Shown: positions 49,484 to 56,541, numbered from the stretch's first letter. The stretch is 64,000 nucleotides of DNA from Acidimicrobiales bacterium (GCA_020629635.1 JAHDCX010000001.1:77043-141042); one strand, 5' to 3'. Program-made: numbers and translations. The notes: generated by a model not told the origin, from the letters alone.

Positions 49484-51589
49484 CTACTGGCAGAAGTCGA
49501 TGGTTGCCTGGCCATTCCACCGGCCGGACTCGCCCGGGATCCCTTGGAACTCGGTATTGGCGTACAGCGTCAGGACCGTGCCGCACTGGCCAGCGACGGA
49601 CATGATCCGGTCGTTCATGTTGGGTTCGAGATCCGGGAAGCGGGCGACGTCCTCGCACAATGTCCGGTTGAACACCTCGGGGTCCCCGCGTTCGCCATAG
49701 AAGTCGACGCAGCCGTTGGTCTGCATCGACGACGAGATGCGGGCGATGGTGCTGTCGAGATAGACGCGGACCTTCGGGCCGTCTGGGTCGGCACGGACGA
49801 AGCGCCATTGATCGAGATCGACCGGGTCACTTCCGCCGACGAAGATTCGCACGACGTGCTCGGCGCCTTCTCGCCGGATCGTGAGCGGGATCGCCCGCTG
49901 AAGGAAGCGACCGCTGTCGCCGGTTGTCTCGAGCGCCCCAACCCTTGCCGCCAAGGTGCCGTCGACGAAGACGAGGATGCCGGTCACGGGTTCGTCCGGT
50001 GCCAAGGAGTACCTCAGCTGAAACACGTAGTCGCCCGGCTCGAGATTTGTGACCGTGTACTCGAGCCATTCGCCATCCTGGGCGCCGGCGACGACGAGAC
50101 CGGGGCCGCTGTCCGCTCGTGCGTCGGCTCGCGTTGCGATGTCGACAGCGTCGTCCGGGCGGAAGTCCACTGCGTCGCCGGTCCGCTCGTCGACAACGTT
50201 GTAGGCAACGCCTGCGCCACCGATGTCGAAGGCTTCGGCCTGAACCCAGGATTGGGCGTCGTGTGCCGATTCGCCGAAGTGGCGGGCCTCGACCGGGATC
50301 AGGGCTTCGGTTGTGGTGGAGGGGGCGGCAACCGTGGTCGTCGTGACGGGCGTCTGCCAGCCGGTATCGATCGGCTCTTCGGGGGCGGCGGACGCCGCGA
50401 CCTCTTCGACGGCGACCACCGGCTCGGTGAAGGCCACGGCGTCGGGTTCGGACTCGACGGGAGGAGCGAGCGCGGCCACACCGATGGCGGCTGCCGCCAT
50501 CTGCGCGCCCGCCAACGCCGCGGTTGCCGTGCTGGTCGTGAGCGCAGTGGTCGCGGTGGATCCGGCTTCGGTCGCAACGGCGACAGACGCCGAACGTTCG
50601 ACGCCAACGAGGTAGCCGAGCCACGACACCGAACCGGCCACCTTGTTGAGGCGGTCGGTGCCGACCTCGAGCATCGCTCGGACCGCGATGGGATCGAAGT
50701 GATCACCGGCACATCGAAGGAGCTCTTTGAGGGCGACCTCGGTAGACAGCGCCTCCTTGTAGGAGCGCTTGCTGGTCATGACGTCGAAGGCGTCGGCGAC
50801 GGCCACGATTCGGCCCGCCAGAGAGATGTCTCTTCCCTCGGTGGATTCGGGATAGCCCGACCCGTCGAATCGGCAATGATGCTCTGTGGCTGCCCCGGTC
50901 CATTCACCAAGCCAGGGTTTCAGCGGCGCAAGGTATCGGGCTCCCGCACCGGGGTGGGTCTGCAGGACACGCCATTCGGCGTCGGAAGGCCGGCCCGGCT
51001 TGTTCAGCAGTGTTGACGGAACGTCGAGCTTGCCGATGTCGTGGAGTAGCGCCGCCCAATGGAGCTTTTCGAGCTCGGTGTCACTCAGTCCCATCTGTTC
51101 GCCGATCAGGACGCTGTACGCGCGGACTCGTTCGGAATGACCGCGGGTTCGCGGGTCGTGTTCGGTGAGCCGCTGGACGAGCGTGACCAACCATTCGGAT
51201 TGTGAGTCGACGCCGTTCGCCTCGGCCTCAGCAAGGTCTCGTTCGAGCTGACGGGCCGATGGCCGGCGAAGTGCGACGGAGAACCGATTGGGGGCCTTGT
51301 CGGGAAACGCCAGATTGAGTGTGAGCAGCGAGGACAGCGGAATGAGCCGTCGTACCGCTCGGTCCGTCAGCCGGACCGTGGCGATGCTGAGTCCGGCCAG
51401 GCCGATGAACCACAGGAGCCTCGGTATGCCGAGCCGGTCGTGAGGCAGCAGGCGGGCGACGAGGAAGGAGACCGCGATTCCGGCGGCGATGGGTGCGACG
51501 AGCACCGTGGCCTGAACGGCGCGTGCAAGTACCGCCCGACGTTGCCAGCGACCGGCATCCGTCTTCGTGTCGACTGTTTCCGGGACCAC
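49484..51589 (-). CDS. HD-GYP protein with extracellular CBM6-like and crystallin-like domains
   Basis: Two N-terminal helices (about 18-45, 55-75) lead to a cytoplasmic HD-GYP domain (about 135-320). Its key motifs are TRGHSERVRAY, LLHDIGKLDVP, THPGAGARYL, EHHCRFDGSGYP and GRIVAVADAFDVMTSKRSY, so the metal site looks intact and c-di-GMP hydrolysis is plausible. An Ala/Thr-rich membrane segment (about 345-370) and a Pro/Thr linker follow. Next is a CBM6-like module (about 455-610: WVQAEAFDIGGAGVAYNV, GEWLEYTVTNLEPGDYVFQL). The last 75 residues are Cys-containing with a beta/gamma-crystallin-like strand (VLTLYANTEFQG). 701 residues, GTG start. This architecture suggests a receptor in which an external sugar or wall ligand controls a cytoplasmic phosphodiesterase. 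Confidence 0.82.
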   Translation of the reverse strand: MVPETVDTKTDAGRWQRRAVLARAVQATVLVAPIAAGIAVSFLVARLLPHDRLGIPRLLWFIGLAGLSIATVRLTDRAVRRLIPLSSLLTLNLAFPDKAPNRFSVALRRPSARQLERDLAEAEANGVDSQSEWLVTLVQRLTEHDPRTRGHSERVRAYSVLIGEQMGLSDTELEKLHWAALLHDIGKLDVPSTLLNKPGRPSDAEWRVLQTHPGAGARYLAPLKPWLGEWTGAATEHHCRFDGSGYPESTEGRDISLAGRIVAVADAFDVMTSKRSYKEALSTEVALKELLRCAGDHFDPIAVRAMLEVGTDRLNKVAGSVSWLGYLVGVERSASVAVATEAGSTATTALTTSTATAALAGAQMAAAAIGVAALAPPVESEPDAVAFTEPVVAVEEVAASAAPEEPIDTGWQTPVTTTTVAAPSTTTEALIPVEARHFGESAHDAQSWVQAEAFDIGGAGVAYNVVDERTGDAVDFRPDDAVDIATRADARADSGPGLVVAGAQDGEWLEYTVTNLEPGDYVFQLRYSLAPDEPVTGILVFVDGTLAARVGALETTGDSGRFLQRAIPLTIRREGAEHVVRIFVGGSDPVDLDQWRFVRADPDGPKVRVYLDSTIARISSSMQTNGCVDFYGERGDPEVFNRTLCEDVARFPDLEPNMNDRIMSVAGQCGTVLTLYANTEFQGIPGESGRWNGQATIDFCQ

Positions 51590-51660
51590 CTGTTGGTTTT
51601 CGGCAGCCTTGCACGGACGCCCGTATGGGTCTTCAGGCCTTGCTGGCCGTGTCGACCGCC

Positions 51661-51695
51661 CCGGTCACGTTGGGGTCAGACCCCAACGTGACCGG
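51661..51695. repeat. 35-bp perfect palindrome, GGGGTCA family
   Basis: CCGGTCACGTTGGGGTC - A - GACCCCAACGTGACCGG, 17-bp arms without mismatch, between the end of rtcB and the start of the HD-GYP gene. Likely also a 3' boundary for the rtcB transcript. Confidence 0.85.
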
Positions 51696-51713
51696 CGGCG
51701 ATAACCACGCATC

Positions 51714-52949
51714 TCACGTGCCCTTGTAGTTGAGGATCGTCTCGAGGCGATGCTCGATCGTCACCAGGTCGGTCTGGTTGTCCATGACCTCGCCGATGTC
51801 CTTGTAGGCATCGGGGTGCTCGTCGAGCAGGCCGTGAGCGTCCTCGTTCCAGGCGATCCCGTCCATCGCCGCAACGAGGGTGTCCTCGCTCAGCTGCTTG
51901 CGGGCCGCAGTCCGCGACAGCTTTCGGCCGGCACCATGGCTGGCCGACCGGTACGAGGACGGGTTGCCCTTGCCCGAGACGATGAACGAACCCGTCGCCA
52001 TCGAACCCGGGATGATGCCCCACCGGCCCTCGGATGCGTCGATCGCTCCCTTTCGGGTGATCCACATCTCGATGCCGTGGTGCGTTTCGCACGAGGCGTA
52101 GTTGTGGTGGCACTGGATCTTCTTGCCCTCGGTGACGAACCCTTTGGTGTCCATCACCCTCGCCACGACCGCAACGATGGCGTCCATCATCGCGGCGCGG
52201 TTCTCGAGCGCGTAGTCCTGCGCCCACAACATCCCGTCGATGTAGGCCTCGAACGAGTCGGTGCCCTGGACGAAGTGCGCGAGATCGGGATCCTCGAGCG
52301 GCTGCTCGATGACCCGCTTCAGCTCGTTCTTCGCCCGTCCGATGTGCTCCTGCGCGAACAGGTTGCCCGGGCCACGCGAGCCCGAGTGCAGCACGATCCA
52401 GACGCGATCGTCCTCGTCGACGGTCAGCTCGACGAAGTGGTTTCCTCCGCCGAGCGTCCCGAACTGCGACGCGATCTTCTTCGCGTTGAACCGATCCGAC
52501 TTCACGTCGGGTGCGGTGCGGATCAGCCGGTCGAGGACCTTGGTGTCGTGTCCCTTGCCTCGGTCGAGGTCGTGGGATCCATTGCCTCGACGGCCTGCCT
52601 TGGGCTGACCCGACGGCACGGCCTTCGCGATGCCGGTGTGGATCGTGCTCAGGTGCTCGTCGACCTGGTCGCGGGTGAAGATCGTCTTCTGCGCGACCAT
52701 GCCACACCCGATGTCGACGCCGACCGCGGCCGGGATGATCGAGTCCTTGGTGGCCACGACCGAACCGACGGTTGCGCCCATGCCCAGGTGGGCGTCGGGC
52801 ATGAGGGCGAGCGGCTTGTGGACAAAGTTGAGCGACGCGGTCCGATGCGCCTGCGCCATGGTCTGCGCGTCGAGGTCGGTCGCCCAGCTCCGCACGTTGC
52901 CGTGCTCGATCGGGGTGGTGATGTTTGGAGAGATGTTGTTGGTATCCAT
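51714..52949 (-). CDS. rtcB: RNA-splicing ligase RtcB
   Basis: GTP- and Mn-dependent ligase that joins RNA 2',3'-cyclic phosphate to 5'-OH ends, repairing or splicing tRNAs. Metal and catalytic motifs are all present: VGVDIGCGM (Cys), GGGNHFVEL, LHSGSRGPG, QCHHNYASCE, and SHGAGRKLSR containing the guanylylated His. About 411 residues from ATG 52949, with GGAGGGG 5-11 nt upstream. It is the last gene of the leftward island that holds the RlaP-like transferase, an HNH gene and tRNAs, so tRNA repair is the obvious role. Confidence 0.95.
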   Translation of the reverse strand: MDTNNISPNITTPIEHGNVRSWATDLDAQTMAQAHRTASLNFVHKPLALMPDAHLGMGATVGSVVATKDSIIPAAVGVDIGCGMVAQKTIFTRDQVDEHLSTIHTGIAKAVPSGQPKAGRRGNGSHDLDRGKGHDTKVLDRLIRTAPDVKSDRFNAKKIASQFGTLGGGNHFVELTVDEDDRVWIVLHSGSRGPGNLFAQEHIGRAKNELKRVIEQPLEDPDLAHFVQGTDSFEAYIDGMLWAQDYALENRAAMMDAIVAVVARVMDTKGFVTEGKKIQCHHNYASCETHHGIEMWITRKGAIDASEGRWGIIPGSMATGSFIVSGKGNPSSYRSASHGAGRKLSRTAARKQLSEDTLVAAMDGIAWNEDAHGLLDEHPDAYKDIGEVMDNQTDLVTIEHRLETILNYKGT

Positions 52950-52961
52950 GTCGCCCCTCCT

Positions 52962-52973
52962 GGGGTCAAGTCT
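52962..52973. repeat. Half of a GGGGTCA-type element
   Basis: GGGGTCAAGTCT is identical to the outer 12 bases of the 6.2-kb inverted repeat, but the second arm is missing. It lies just upstream of the rtcB Shine-Dalgarno. Confidence 0.5.
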
Positions 52974-52999
52974 CAACAAGTAACAAGTTGGTGTGTGGT

Positions 53000-53766
53000 T
53001 CAGATGCCGAGTCGCTCCCACACCTTTTGGTGTGTGGCGATCGACCAGCTTTCGATTCGGTCCCGGTCGGCGCCGGGACGGATGGAGTCATCGTCGAGCA
53101 TCGACTCGAGCTGGGCGTCGAGCTCGAGCACCCGCTCCCACCACTCGTCGAAGTCGACCTCGCCATGGCGGACAGCACGAAGCCAATCGCCATCTGCGGT
53201 GAGCAGCGGAAGCTGGAGCGCGCCGGTGGTCAGGAGCTCGATGCACTGAAACCCGAGCCGGGCGCAATGCATTGCGTACTTCGTGTCGTAGCCGTACTGC
53301 GCGATCAGCTCGGGCCGGCCGCCGCTGCCTCGTTGACCGTGGCCACCTCCGTCAACGCCGAGCAGGCGTTTGGCCTGCGATTGCATGTACCCGCGGTACC
53401 GAGGGATCACGTGACGCCCAACGAAGGCCTCTCCCAGCGCCTGGAGCTCGCGCCCCTCTTCGGTCGCGTGTTCGATCGGCGCCCACATCGACATCAGAAT
53501 CGATGGGTTTCCCGATCCAGCGAGCCGAAGGAAACGGCGAAGCGAGTGCAGGGTCCGGTCGGTGTCACCGGTCCGGATCGAGCGCCCTCGGGCTGAGTGC
53601 GCTGCATGACAGTCTTGAAGCCGTGCTCGTCGAGCCCCATCAGCTGGACGGGGGATTCGACGACAACGCCAAGTTCGTCGTGGTCTTCGCCACCGGGGAT
53701 GCCAGTGCCGTGCGCGGTCGAGCCGACCTCGACGAGTAGCGGTGGTATGTCGAGTCGTTCAGTCAT
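53000..53766 (-). pseudogene. RlaP-type nucleotidyltransferase (RNA repair), frameshifted
   Basis: Two frames together make one protein of about 255 residues. The N-terminal part from ATG 53766 (GGAGGTGAG just upstream) has the polymerase-beta-type motif VEVGSTAHGTG...EDHDELGVVVE. The C-terminal part, in another frame, runs from DRTLHSLRRFLRLAGSGNPS through ARLGFQCIELLTTG to the stop at 53000. The frame is restored by adding one base near 53571-53573 (CCGGT on the minus strand). The family is the predicted nucleotidyltransferase linked to RNA repair, and rtcB follows 50 bp downstream. It may be an assembly indel rather than a dead gene. Confidence 0.78.
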
Positions 53767-53821
53767 CGGGCTCACCTCCGGTGATGCTCTTTCGGTTGTC
53801 GGACGGGTCGGGTGTACGGAT

Positions 53822-53864
53822 CTGTGGACCGCCTGCCCCTCTCTTTGAGGCTGGCGGTCCACAG
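53822..53864. other. 12-bp perfect hairpin between HNH and RlaP-like genes
   Basis: CTGTGGACCGCC (53822-53833) pairs perfectly with GGCGGTCCACAG (53853-53864), 19-nt loop. There is no U-tract on either strand, so it is more likely an RNA-processing or stability element, or a structured RNA, than an intrinsic terminator. Confidence 0.7.
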
Positions 53865-53930
53865 AAGCCGGGTTGTCAGAAGGGCCGGCGGTCGTGTTCC
53901 AAGAGGCACCTCGGGGCCGCCGCCCGAACT

Positions 53931-54437
53931 TCAGACGCCGGCGGTGGCGAACCACGCATCCCATTCGGGACGGCGGCTCGCCAGGACGAGTCGACCCGAC
54001 GGCACGGTCGGGCGCTGCTTGAGCGACCAGCCCATCTCGTCGAGGGTGCGGTCGTCCTTGGTTGCGTTGTGCACACGGCACATCAGCACGCAGTTGTGCC
54101 ACGACGTGTCACCGCCACGCGAGCTCGGAACGAGGTGATCGATCGTGTCGCCACGCTCGTCGCAATCGGAGACCTGGCACCGGCCACCGTCACGTGCACG
54201 CAGCGCCGCCTTCGAGAAGGCCACCCCGCTCGGGTCACGCATTCCGGCGAACGACACCATGCGCAGCAACCGCACGACGTCGGGGAACGGAAACTCGGTG
54301 CCGCCTGCTGAGCGGAGCACTCGGTCGTCGTCCTGGGTCACGAGTTCGGCTCGTCCGGTGAGGATCAGGGTCATCGCTCGCTTCCACGACACGACGGCCA
54401 ACGGCTCGTAGGAGGCGTTGAGAAGTAACACGGACAT
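53931..54437 (-). CDS. HNH endonuclease
   Basis: 168 residues starting MSVLLLNASYEPLAVVSW, paralogous to the HNH gene at 16.7 kb over its whole length. Nuclease core: GRCQVSDCDERGDTIDH, LVPSSRGG, CVLMCRVHNATK. ATG 54437 has AAGGAGG 6 nt upstream, a strong ribosome site. It lies directly downstream of the tRNA cluster on the same strand and 164 bp upstream of the RlaP-like gene. Whether it nicks DNA for mobility or acts in the repair system is unknown. Confidence 0.88.
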   Translation of the reverse strand: MSVLLLNASYEPLAVVSWKRAMTLILTGRAELVTQDDDRVLRSAGGTEFPFPDVVRLLRMVSFAGMRDPSGVAFSKAALRARDGGRCQVSDCDERGDTIDHLVPSSRGGDTSWHNCVLMCRVHNATKDDRTLDEMGWSLKQRPTVPSGRLVLASRRPEWDAWFATAGV

Positions 54438-54487
54438 CGCAGCCTCCTTTCGTTGGGGTGAATGGCGGATGGGTGTGTTGAGCAAGG

Positions 54488-54572
54488 GTGATCGATCGGA
54501 ATCGAACCGACGCGTCCCGGGGGACACCAGGGTCACGACCTGGCGCAACGAACCAACAGTCGCCTCGACCAC
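54488..54572 (-). tRNA. tRNA-like gene, class II, anticodon uncertain (degenerate)
   Basis: 85-nt cloverleaf: acceptor GTGGTCG/CGATCAC (one G-U), D-arm GCGAC/GTTGC, anticodon stem CCAGG/CCTGG, long variable arm (GTCC-CCCG-GGAC), T-arm GTCGG-TTCGATT-CCGAT. The anticodon loop is TCGTGAC: position 33 is C, not U, so the formal anticodon GUG is doubtful, and the class II arm fits Ser/Leu better than His. No CCA, discriminator C. Probably a decayed or non-decoding tRNA. Confidence 0.5.
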
Positions 54573-54574
54573 CA

Positions 54575-54651
54575 TGGCGCCATCGATGGGATTCGAACCC
54601 ACGACCTTCTCCTCGACAGGGAGCTGCTCTGACCAACTGAGCTACGACGGC
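54575..54651 (-). tRNA. tRNA-Asp (anticodon GUC)
   Basis: Acceptor GCCGTCG/CGATGGC with one G-U pair, D-arm GCTC/GAGC, anticodon loop CTGTCGA (GTC), T-arm GTGGG-TTCGAAT-CCCAT, discriminator G as required for Asp, and encoded CCA. The outer anticodon-stem pair is a G-A mismatch. Confidence 0.82.
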
Positions 54652-54663
54652 AAGACACAAGTG

Positions 54664-54735
54664 AGCCCCCGGCAGGATTCGAACCTGCGACCACCTGGTT
54701 CGAAGCCAGGTGCTCTTCCGCTGAGCTACGGAGGC
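54664..54735 (-). tRNA. tRNA-Arg (anticodon UCG)
   Basis: Acceptor GCCTCCG/CGGGGGC (one G-U), D-arm GCTC/GAGC, anticodon stem CCTGG/CCAGG with loop CTTCGAA (anticodon TCG), T-arm GCAGG-TTCGAAT-CCTGC. Discriminator is U and CCA is not encoded. Bacteria normally read CGA with an ICG tRNA, so a UCG tRNA is unusual. Confidence 0.8.
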
Positions 54736-54739
54736 GAAG

Positions 54740-54821
54740 TACTTCCCGTGGGAGTCGAACCCACATGCCCGAAGGCCACGGCTTCTGAGGCCGCTGCGTC
54801 TGCCATTTCCGCCAGGGAAGC
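54740..54821 (-). tRNA. tRNA-Leu (anticodon CAG)
   Basis: Class II cloverleaf: acceptor GCTTCCC/GGGAAGT (first pair G-U), Leu-type D-arm, anticodon loop CTCAGAA (CAG), long variable arm, T-arm GTGGG-TTCGACT-CCCAC, discriminator A; CCA not encoded. First tRNA of the leftward cluster. Confidence 0.85.
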
Positions 54822-54837
54822 AAAGTTCGGTGTGAGA

Positions 54838-54894
54838 GCCCGGGGGATGGCGAGTCTCGATCGTGGATCGAGCGAGTGCCGGCATCCCCCGGGC
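54838..54894 (-). ncRNA. Long structured element upstream of the tRNA cluster
   Basis: Outer arms GCCCGGGGGATG (54838-54849) and CATCCCCCGGGC (54883-54894) pair over 12 bp; an inner hairpin CTCGATC-GTG-GATCGAG (54856-54872) fills the loop, separated by GCGAGT and CGAGTGCCGG. Two coaxial stems separated by an internal loop suggest a folded RNA. Identity unknown; the strand is assumed from the island's direction. Confidence 0.45.
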
Positions 54895-55023
54895 ACGTGT
54901 GTGCCTCTTGGAACTGAACACTGCGTGGCTGACCTCATCGCCGAGACATTCGCGGGGTCCGTCTCTGAACCGGCATGCACCATGCAGCTATGTGAACGTG
55001 TACCTCGAGCCCGAAAAGCACGA

Positions 55024-55055
55024 AAGCCGCCGACTCGTTCAGCGAGCGGCGGCTT
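55024..55055 (-). terminator. Hairpin terminator after the 47-aa ORF
   Basis: AAGCCGCCG-A-CTCG / CGAG-CGGCGGCTT: a 13-bp stem with one bulge and a 5-nt loop. On the minus strand it is followed by TCGTGCTTTTC. It lies 36 nt after the stop of the small ORF, separating it from the tRNA cluster, possibly as an attenuator. Confidence 0.6.
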
Positions 55056-55090
55056 CGGAAGCCAGAGGATCGGATCTGTTTAGTGCGATG

Positions 55091-55234
55091 TCATCGCAAG
55101 ATCTCGATCACCTCCGAAGCCGGGGTCCCGGGGATATGGCGCTCGGCGTCCGGCAGGACGACGCACGCCAACGCATCGACCGAAAGGTCGAATTTTTGGG
55201 TATTCAGTTGTTCTGAATAGCTCGTGTAGGTCAT
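55091..55234 (-). CDS. Small hypothetical protein, first frame of the RNA-repair island
   Basis: 47 residues, MTYTSYSEQLNTQKFDLSVD ending SEVIEILR. The frame is preceded by AAGGCAG 5 nt before the ATG and by a near-consensus promoter about 50 bp upstream, and followed by a hairpin. Codon use is less GC-biased than in neighbouring genes. No family recognised; a leader peptide or a small regulatory partner of the island are options. Confidence 0.5.
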   Translation of the reverse strand: MTYTSYSEQLNTQKFDLSVDALACVVLPDAERHIPGTPASEVIEILR

Positions 55235-55280
55235 CGTTCTGCCTTGATGGCCGCGGCGGGGTCGCCGGGGCAGGAGGTTC

Positions 55281-55309
55281 GTTGTACTGAGTCCTTCGGC
55301 GAATGTCAA
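55281..55309 (-). promoter_or_regulatory. Sigma-70-type promoter of the RNA-repair island
   Basis: On the minus strand TTGACA (55309-55304), a 17-bp spacer and TACAAC (55286-55281). The perfect -35 and ideal spacing are rare in such GC-rich DNA. It points at the 47-aa ORF and the tRNA-HNH-RlaP-RtcB genes beyond. Confidence 0.6.
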
Positions 55310-55487
55310 CACCCCAATCGTGGATGGCGGGGCGCAGTTTGAGCGCTCCCCCCATCGGGATCCTCCTGTCGTCGACGTGCTGAAGACCCTGAAAATTCAA
55401 CACCTGCTCACGGCATTGCGACGGGAGCCCAGGCCGTCTTTCTGGCCGCCGAGCGGAGTTGAGAAAATTCTGTGAAAGACTCGAGCG

Positions 55488-55853
55488 ATGTCTCTCTCAG
55501 CTGATGACATCGAACAGATCCGAACGCTCGAAGTGGCTCTATGGGTCGCTGAAACGCGTGGTGATCCGCAATGGATGGAGCGAAATCTGGCGCCCGCTTT
55601 CCATGAATTCGGTGCTTCGGGGCGGCGATGGACTCGTGAGGAGATCGTCACACTGCCGATCTCATCGCCCATTCCTGTCGAGCTTCCATTGAGTGATTTG
55701 GTCGTCCGGGAAATCGACGAGCGAGTCGCGCTCGTGACCTACACGTCGGTTCTTGACGGCGCCATCGCAAATAGAGCGTCGCTCTGGCGGAAGGAAGGCG
55801 GACGATGGCGGCTCGAGTTCCATCAGGGCACACCGGCCGCCGGTGGTCTGTGA
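55488..55853 (+). CDS. DUF4440 / NTF2-like protein
   Basis: 121-residue protein of the SnoaL/NTF2-like fold (DUF4440): N-terminal helix LSADDIEQIRTLEVALWVAE, then HEFGASGRRWTREEIV and a final strand GGRWRLEFHQGTPA. ATG 55488. Such proteins are small-ligand binding or associative domains; no specific role can be given. It diverges from the RNA-repair island promoter. Confidence 0.72.
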   Translation: MSLSADDIEQIRTLEVALWVAETRGDPQWMERNLAPAFHEFGASGRRWTREEIVTLPISSPIPVELPLSDLVVREIDERVALVTYTSVLDGAIANRASLWRKEGGRWRLEFHQGTPAAGGL

Positions 55854-55942
55854 GTGCCGAAGTGCAACCGTCCCCCGAGCACCCGCCGCCGGGATTGGCT
55901 CCTTCGCGTGATCACGACCGCACCCTCCTGCTGAAGGGCCCG

Positions 55943-56541
55943 TCAATCCGAGGCGAGCAACCGCTCGTAGTCCTCCCACGTGTCGACGTCGAGGGGTACG
56001 TCGTCGTCGATCGGCACGTGCGCGGCGGTGAAGTCACCGGACTCGAGCAGCTTCCAGACCGCCTTGTCGCCATGCAACCCGCGCAACGCCTCGAACATCG
56101 AGCGGGAGAGCCAGAACGGGTGTCCCGTGCCATCGCGGTAGTCGACCACCGCGATCTCTGCACCCGTCGATGCCGCCGCCAGCAACGCGTCCACGGCGTC
56201 GACCGGCACGTTGGGCTGATCTCCCAAGAAGAGCAAGAACCCGGCCATGGTCGAGTCGACGCGATCGAGGGCGGACACGATGGACGACGAGCACCCGTCG
56301 GTGTGATGGAGGGAGTCGACGACCTCGGCGGCGCTCAGGTCGACACCGGCGCGGACGTCGTCGCCCGCTCCACCGACGGTCACGAGCGTTTGGCCGAACC
56401 CGAGCCCCGGACGTGGCCGACCGTGGCGTCGAGCAGCGTCGCCCCACGAAACGGCAACAACTGCTTGGGTTGTCCCAGCCGTCTCGACGAACCGGCGGCG
56501 AGGACCAGTGCCGCGACGTCGGTGCGCGAGAGGGAGGCCAT
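55943..56541 (-). pseudogene. MocA/MobA-like nucleotidyltransferase, frameshifted
   Basis: The N-terminal part from ATG 56541 has the GT-A nucleotide-binding motif ALVLAAGSSRRLGQPKQLLP, typical of molybdenum cofactor cytidylyl/guanylyltransferases, but soon stops. The second frame continues FGQTLVTVGGAGDDV, then LLFLGDQPNVPVDAV and GTGHPFWLSRSMF to the stop at 55943. One extra G in the GGG run at about 56397-56403 would join them into about 199 residues, the normal size. Indel in assembly or a recent pseudogene. No other molybdenum gene is nearby. Confidence 0.75.

Larger units (their letters stand above)
53896..54914. repeat. 14-bp inverted repeat bracketing the HNH-tRNA segment
   Basis: GTTCCAAGAGGCAC at 53896-53909 and its exact reverse complement at 54901-54914 enclose a 1.0-kb segment holding the HNH gene and four tRNA-type genes. 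No target-site duplication is obvious. It could be the ends of a cassette moved by the HNH protein, or a long-range RNA/DNA pairing. Confidence 0.55.

Noticed and set aside
54488-54572. tRNA-Sec to serve the SelW-like gene
   Set aside because: The anticodon loop lacks UCA and the acceptor stem has 7, not 8, pairs.
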